NCBI GenBank assembly: GCA_910577685.1
Contig: CAJTOH010000056.1
Location: forward strand, 1 to 18,748
Direction of reading: 5' to 3'
Length of the DNA: 18,748 bases
Origin: an uncultured Dorea sp.
Lineage (GTDB): Bacteria; Bacillota; Clostridia; Lachnospirales; Lachnospiraceae
Position numbers and translations under genes: made by a program. The notes beneath the pieces are model-generated. The model was given only the letters and a program-made list of their open reading frames with translations, was not told the origin of the DNA and ran no database searches. Below are positions 15,641-18,748 of the stretch, piece after piece. The stretch's first letter is position 1; the number at the start of each line of letters is the position of its first letter.

Positions 15641-16029
15641 CTGCTCTCAAAAAAGTAGCTAACCAGAATACCGTACTTTACTATTACTAAAAGCAGGTAA
15701 GCTATCATACCTGCGGAAAACCCAAGCTTATTTCCGGACAGGACTTCCCGATATTCTTTTGTAATAACATGGCTGTAAACTGGTACGGTCTCTCCGCTCA
15801 ACACTTTTCCCAAAACCTGAACCGTTGCAGCATCATCCTTGCTTGACAGCAACGCAGATTTTTCTTGCATTTGAGTCTTAAAAACGGAATACAACAGTAA
15901 AATATCAATATCATTCGATTGTTTATCTGTTTCCAAAATAGAACCAAAAAGGTATACTTTATCGAATTCATCAAAAAGCTCAATATTTTCTATTATCCGT
16001 TTAACAATATTACTTATATTTAATAACAT
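15619..16029 (-). pseudogene. Chimeric ORF: MNT-type nucleotidyltransferase start fused to a PIN-toxin middle
   Basis: The 136-codon frame joins pieces of two unrelated families. Residues 1 to about 55 are the front of a minimal nucleotidyltransferase, with KVYLFGS then the D-x-D at 40-42 (SNDIDILLLY), the GS...DxD active-site pattern of MNT antitoxins. Residues about 58-124 (SALLSSKDDAATVQVLGKVL, then SGETVPVYSHVITKEYREVL, then KLGFSAGMI and KYGILVS) match the body of the PIN-family putative toxins (TIGR00305-like), entered after the VIDTNVLVS start is lost. The last 12 residues run into the tetR promoter and operators, so the PIN C-terminus with its acidic residues is absent too. The first metal-binding aspartate of PIN is missing, so toxin activity is not expected. 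It may or may not be translated. Confidence 0.65.
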
Positions 16030-16126
16030 TTACATACTCTAGGATCTTTTTCTCAGTATTCGATAATTTCTCAATGGTATTTAAGGCTTTGTAAGAAGTT
16101 GCTCCTTTAAACTTACCAATAAGCAT
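16010..16126 (-). CDS. Small ORF or remnant upstream of the nucleotidyltransferase fragment
   Basis: A 38-codon frame (MLIGKFKGATSYKALNTIEK, ending LSNTEKKILEYVNVIKYK) starts at an ATG with GAGG about eight bases upstream. The same frame is open a little further up to about 16148 (RFEELD), where the plus-strand remnant begins, so it is probably the 3' end of a larger gene cut at that breakpoint. It overlaps the nucleotidyltransferase start by 20 bases, as in an operon. Family not recognised. Confidence 0.3.
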   Translation of the reverse strand: MLIGKFKGATSYKALNTIEKLSNTEKKILEYVNVIKYK

Positions 16127-16147
16127 ATCTAATTCCTCAAATCTTTT

Positions 16148-16526
16148 GACGGGCAGCCTGTTCCAGACGGCAAGATCTTAGTTCTCTTCCTCAAAGAGAA
16201 TTTCGGTTTGCAGAAAGGCGACTGCATCCAGGACAGTTTCACCACCATGCATCTCAAGGAATTTTCCTTTGAGACCGGATTCATAGCCATCAGTGAAGAT
16301 CATTATGCTTTCTATATGAAGGACTTCCGGGATGAGCTGAACAAAAACATGGAGATGCGCCGCGAAGGTCGCTGCATCATCGGGAAGAATCCAGACGGTA
16401 CAGACAGGCTCTGCCCTTATACCAGACGCTGTAAAGGATACCCGAACAAAGGGACTTCCGGAACGCTACAATCCGAAGCGTGTGGAGATCCTGTCACTCG
16501 ATTATGAGTATGACGGTGAAACATAA
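16148..16526 (+). pseudogene. Frameshifted, 5'-truncated remnant, probably from an integrative element
   Basis: The frame starting DGQPVPDGKILVLFLKENFG is open to about 16450 (HLKEFSFETGFIAISEDHYA, RREGRCIIGKNPDGTDRLCP, YTRRCKGYPNK). One extra G in the run at 16451-16453 shifts it; in the next frame it ends as GLPERYNPKRVEILSLDYEY and a stop at 16524-16526. Without the shift the two parts form one continuous protein end. I recall similar short proteins with the YTRRC and NPKRVEILSLDYEY phrases encoded in Lachnospiraceae conjugative elements, often near sigma-like genes, but their function is unknown. No start codon or ribosome binding site is seen at the left edge, so the 5' end is missing as well. 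An internal ATG at 16208 is unlikely to be a real start. Confidence 0.6.
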
Positions 16527-16560
16527 CGCTTCACGCTCCTTTTTATTTCCAAAATTTTCA

Positions 16561-16590
16561 TTGACAATTTTTTAAGCAATTACATATAAT
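16561..16590 (+). promoter_or_regulatory. Promoter 1 upstream of the non-coding RNA
   Basis: TTGACA (16561-16566), an 18-base spacer and TATAAT (16585-16590) form a consensus vegetative promoter. A transcript from here would first contain two hairpins, GACGCAT/ATGCGTC (16597-16616) and ATTCAAG/CTTGAAT (16626-16647), then the main RNA. Confidence 0.6.
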
Positions 16591-16636
16591 ATATTAGACG
16601 CATGAATGGATGCGTCCTCAAATAAATTCAAGCCTA

Positions 16637-16664
16637 TTGACTTGAATCTATTTTGTGCTATGAT
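16637..16664 (+). promoter_or_regulatory. Promoter 2 of the non-coding RNA
   Basis: TTGACT (16637-16642), a 16-base spacer and TATGAT (16659-16664) preceded by TGC (extended -10). Initiation would fall at about 16670-16672, immediately before the first stem of the structured RNA. Its -35 overlaps the hairpin at 16626-16647. Confidence 0.5.
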
Positions 16665-16670
16665 GTCTAT

Positions 16671-16845
16671 AGAGGATAGCGACGAGATCAGCTATCGTTG
16701 GTTATGAAGTAATTGACTGTGTCGGTATGCAGTCGGTTGTGGAGCCAGACCTTGGGTTATGCGATAACCTCAAACCGAATAGGTTCTTCGGAACTGAAAG
16801 AAAACGCTTTTACGGGGCCTTGCTCTTGCAAGGTTCTTTATTTTT
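16671..16845 (+). ncRNA. Candidate structured non-coding RNA (about 175 nt), possible RNA antitoxin or regulator
   Basis: Between promoter 2 and the following gene there is no open frame but a dense set of stems: GATAGC/GCTATC (16675-16696), TTGACTG/CAGTCGG with two wobble pairs (16713-16736), TTGGGTTAT-GCG-ATAACC(T)CAA (16752-16773), GGTTC-TTCG-GAACT with a stable UUCG tetraloop (16782-16795), and a terminator stem (16818-16833). A second GGTTAT at 16700-16705 could pair with the same ATAACC, giving an alternative fold or pseudoknot. The RNA has its own promoter and terminator and sits directly upstream of a putative RNase gene. I do not recognise it as a known riboswitch or as the tandem-repeat RNA of ToxIN-type systems. 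Alternative: a leader that controls the downstream gene by attenuation. Confidence 0.55.
16816..16845 (+). terminator. Intrinsic terminator between the non-coding RNA and the PBECR4-like gene
   Basis: CCTTGC-TCTT-GCAAGG (16818-16833) followed by TTCTTTATTTTT. It ends 21 bases before the ATG of the next gene, so most transcripts should stop after the RNA and only read-through would express the protein. Confidence 0.8.
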
Positions 16846-16866
16846 ACCAAAGACAGCTATACAAAA

Positions 16867-17466
16867 ATGGATATTTTACAACAATCAGCATTAGCTTGGA
16901 AAGAACTAACTGAATATCGATACCAGTTCGTGTATGGCTACAAGAAAGCTTTGTATCCTATCAATCTCACGTTTTCATTTGAAGACTATCCACATCTGGC
17001 AGGTTTTCAATATTTGAAGGATATCTCCCTTCCTAACTACACATCAGCGAAAATCGTTGACCGAATCCTTGAAGGGAAAATAACTTTTGAACAAATTCAA
17101 AAAGCGGCACAATATGAGGAAATGGGCAAGCCACGATTAGAAGCACTAATCCACTTAAAGAACTCCTTGGATAATGACTTTAATCTTTATTCTTTCATGC
17201 CGAGAATGTATCCTTTTATCACCAATATTAAAGCGGATTACTTGATTTCCAGCCACATTGTTATCGATAGTTATGTTTTCATAATCCATACCACTCCAAA
17301 CGGGGATGTAAAATGCGATTTTCTTTGTTGTTCTGCTTTTACCAAAGGAGAACGCGATTATGAAGCAAACCAGAGAAAACGTGCATTGCTAAAAAAGGAA
17401 TGTATACATATCCCAACGAATACAACTACCATTTTGCTTGACAAATTGAATAACCAATCATCATAG
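16867..17466 (+). CDS. PBECR4-like protein, putative BECR-fold ribonuclease toxin
   Basis: The intact 199-residue protein resembles the PBECR4 family (phage-Barnase-EndoU-colicin E5/D-RelE-like nuclease 4). The recognisable signature is LTFSFEDYPHLAGFQYLKDI (34-53, with His43), then ILEGKITFEQI (67-77), YPFITNIKADYLISSH (115-130) and YVFIIHTTPNGDVKCDFLCCSAF (136-158). There is no signal peptide or membrane helix, so it should be cytoplasmic. Nuclease activity is predicted for the family from its fold and is unproven here. The ATG has no good Shine-Dalgarno sequence (only AAAGA), and a terminator lies just upstream; both point to low expression, as expected for a toxin held in check. It follows the structured RNA on the same strand and ends in its own terminator. 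Confidence 0.75.
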   Translation: MDILQQSALAWKELTEYRYQFVYGYKKALYPINLTFSFEDYPHLAGFQYLKDISLPNYTSAKIVDRILEGKITFEQIQKAAQYEEMGKPRLEALIHLKNSLDNDFNLYSFMPRMYPFITNIKADYLISSHIVIDSYVFIIHTTPNGDVKCDFLCCSAFTKGERDYEANQRKRALLKKECIHIPTNTTTILLDKLNNQSS

Positions 17467-17510
17467 GGAACATTTTCAACTCAGTCTTGTTGAATAGTTC
17501 CCTATCTTTT
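17463..17510 (+). terminator. Intrinsic terminator of the PBECR4-like gene
   Basis: ATAGGGAAC (17463-17471) pairs with GTTCCCTAT (17497-17505), with an inner CAAC/GTTG stem, followed by CTTTT. The stem includes the stop codon. It also ends the unit just before the convergent terminase remnant, whose stop is at 17509. Confidence 0.75.
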
Positions 17511-17816
17511 ATATGAACAAAATTCCTCTTGAATCATACGTACTTTCTGTATTTGTATTTTCACATCGCATTGCCCTGTCCAACCCCATAATTGTTGCAA
17601 TAGCACCGTCAATCTTCTCTGTGGATTTTTCTTTGTCTGCTTTAATATTTCCCGCCGGATCATTACGGATATAAATGTTATCCATCATCCAGCGAAGAAC
17701 CGGATGCCCTCCAGACCACCGTAACATATACGACCTTCCAAATCATCTTCATTTACATGGAATGTACACACATCCCATTTTTCCATCGGCATCCATCGGA
17801 CTGCCTGTTTTACCCA
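17509..17816 (-). pseudogene. Phage terminase large subunit remnant with internal deletion
   Basis: One minus-strand frame (17816 to about 17715) reads WVKQAVRWMPMEKWDVCTF then HVNEDDLEGRICYGGL, the unmistakable lead-in to the TerL nuclease domain, normally followed by DLSST. It stops there and another frame begins with SGGHPVLRWMMDNIYIRND, then AGNIKADKEKSTEKIDGAIA and the end YDSRGILFI, which is the TerL C-terminus. The nuclease core between the two (more than a hundred residues in typical TerL) and the whole ATPase domain are missing, and the frames do not match. It is a dead fragment of an HK97-type prophage packaging gene. Confidence 0.75.
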
Positions 17817-17893
17817 TTATTTCCATAAAATCATGTATATTATTCAAAAAGGAAAAGTTCATATTTTATACCCGTTCACCCATCACTTTTTTC

Positions 17894-18700
17894 CTACTTC
17901 TTATTAAGTCCCACTTCTAATTTTGGGAGATTATTCAAGCTTACTGTTTCCAACGTCTCCAATTGCTGTACCGCTAACACTCGAAGCAATTCCATCCGCT
18001 CTTTCTGATTCTTATCCTGATTAATTAAAACAGCATTATAGCTTTCCAAATTTGCCAATACCAGTAACTGGTTTAGCGTTGCCGCATCCCGCATATTTCC
18101 TTTCTCAGTCGGATTTTCATCTTTCCACTGTTTTGCGGTTTTTCCAAATAAAACAACATTCAACATATCTGCTTCATTAGCATAAGTATACGCCACCTGT
18201 GCAGGCGTTAATTCTGGTGGAATCAAATTTTCTTTAATTGCATCTGTATGTATCCTATAATTCAACTTAGAAATCTCTCTATTTAAGTTCCAATTCAAAG
18301 ATAACCGACTGTTCTCATCTGTCTTTAAACGCCTATAGTCTTTCATAATATATAACTGAAACTCAGGAGAAATCCAAGTTGCAAAAGACATAGCGATATC
18401 GCTATGAGCATATGTTCCCCCATAACGTCCTGCTTTTGAAACGATGCCAATAGCATCTGTCGCTTCTATCCATTTCTTGGGTGACATTGTAAACGCATTG
18501 GCTCCAGCCTGCTTTTTAAACCCCTCGAATTCGAGGGGTTTAAAGTCTGGATTATGTAACCTTTCCCATAATCCTAGAAATTCTATAACATCCCGATTTC
18601 TCATCCAGTTTTGAATAACCGCCGTCGGGTCATCGCTCTTATACCGGGCAATATCCGTTAATGAAATAAATTCATTCTCAAAATCTTGCGTATAAATTCT
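17894..18700 (-). pseudogene. KilA-N domain phage protein lacking its start codon
   Basis: The frame is open from 18700 and reads RIYTQDFENEFISLTDIARY, then SDDPTAVIQNWMRNRDVIEF, the start of a KilA-N domain, continuing through WERLHNPDF, NAFTMSPKKWIEATDAIGI, GGTYAHSDIAMSFATWISPE and YIMKDYRRLK, and a C-terminal helical region (SLNWNLNREISKLNYRIHTD; ESYNAVLINQDKNQKERM). A stop lies at 18701-18703 and no ATG, GTG or TTG is available before an ATG at 18604 inside the domain, which has no ribosome binding site. About ten N-terminal residues and the start have therefore probably been lost. KilA-N proteins are phage-encoded DNA-binding antirepressor-type proteins. A 236-residue product from 18604 would lack the first strand of the domain. 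Same strand as, and upstream of, the terminase remnant. Confidence 0.7.
18515..18544. repeat. 30-bp perfect palindrome inside the KilA-N gene
   Basis: Starting from the central GAATTC, 15 bases on each side are exactly complementary, with arms TTTAAACCCCTCGAA and TTCGAGGGGTTTAAA. On the minus strand it encodes FKPLEFEGFK. It could be an operator for the KilA-N protein itself or a by-product of codon choice. Confidence 0.85.
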
Positions 18701-18748
18701 TTAGGTTAGAATCGATGATGGGGTAAACGAAAAAGCAGTTTTGGCATT

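Noticed and set aside
16671..16845. Tandem-repeat RNA antitoxin as in ToxIN
   Set aside because: Only a short TTGG(G)TTATG appears twice, 54 bases apart, with unlike surroundings, so it is not a repeat array.
16867..17466. AbiF/AbiD (Abi_2) or ToxN identity for the gene after the RNA
   Set aside because: The N-terminus lacks the Abi_2 pattern and there is no ToxN-like core; the EDYPHLAGFQYLKDI block fits PBECR4 much better.
1..18748. CRISPR arrays, rRNA or tRNA genes
   Set aside because: No regularly spaced repeats and no tRNA or rRNA-like sequence were seen on either strand by eye.

Overview
The window reads as chromosome from a low-to-mid G+C Clostridia, most likely a Lachnospiraceae gut anaerobe. 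This is inferred from the trkA-trkH-membrane protein operon, the EF-G-like paralogue, the Firmicutes-type ribosome binding sites and the mobile-element debris, all of which resemble that family. I ran no searches; every family call is from reading the protein sequence. Almost all intact genes lie on the minus strand.

Left part (about 379-9134) is ordinary core or near-core sequence. It holds a potassium-uptake operon (trkA, trkH and a conserved membrane protein of unknown function). Next come an EF-G paralogue with altered GTPase motifs, bounded by its own promoter and terminator, and a three-gene ECF sigma factor operon with overlapping cistrons (sigma factor, probable anti-sigma factor, zinc-ribbon membrane protein).

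Middle part (9294-13438) holds a single-chain ABC exporter, a 103-bp inverted-repeat element that looks like a MITE, a Nudix hydrolase and an alpha/beta hydrolase. Upstream of the hydrolase is a decaying pair: a DUF3795-type gene that has lost its cysteine-rich core, and a GNAT acetyltransferase remnant that has lost its front half and is frameshifted.

Right part (13439-18748) is an accessory mosaic, visibly richer in A and T. A tetR-SDR operon has a clean promoter embedded in an array of CTAAC/GTTAG half-sites. Upstream of it is a chimeric ORF made of the front of a MNT-type nucleotidyltransferase joined to the middle of a PIN toxin. Then, on the plus strand, comes a frameshifted remnant of what looks like an integrative-element gene. 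It is followed by the most interesting unit: a promoter, a structured non-coding RNA of about 175 nt ending in an intrinsic terminator, and directly after it an intact gene for a PBECR4-like (BECR-fold, putative RNase) protein. That layout is the one used by type III (RNA antitoxin / RNase toxin) systems, but neither the RNA nor the protein resembles the known ToxIN, CptIN or TenpIN families by eye. The window closes with two prophage relics on the minus strand: a terminase large subunit whose nuclease core has been deleted, and a KilA-N antirepressor-type gene that has lost its start and contains a 30-bp perfect palindrome.
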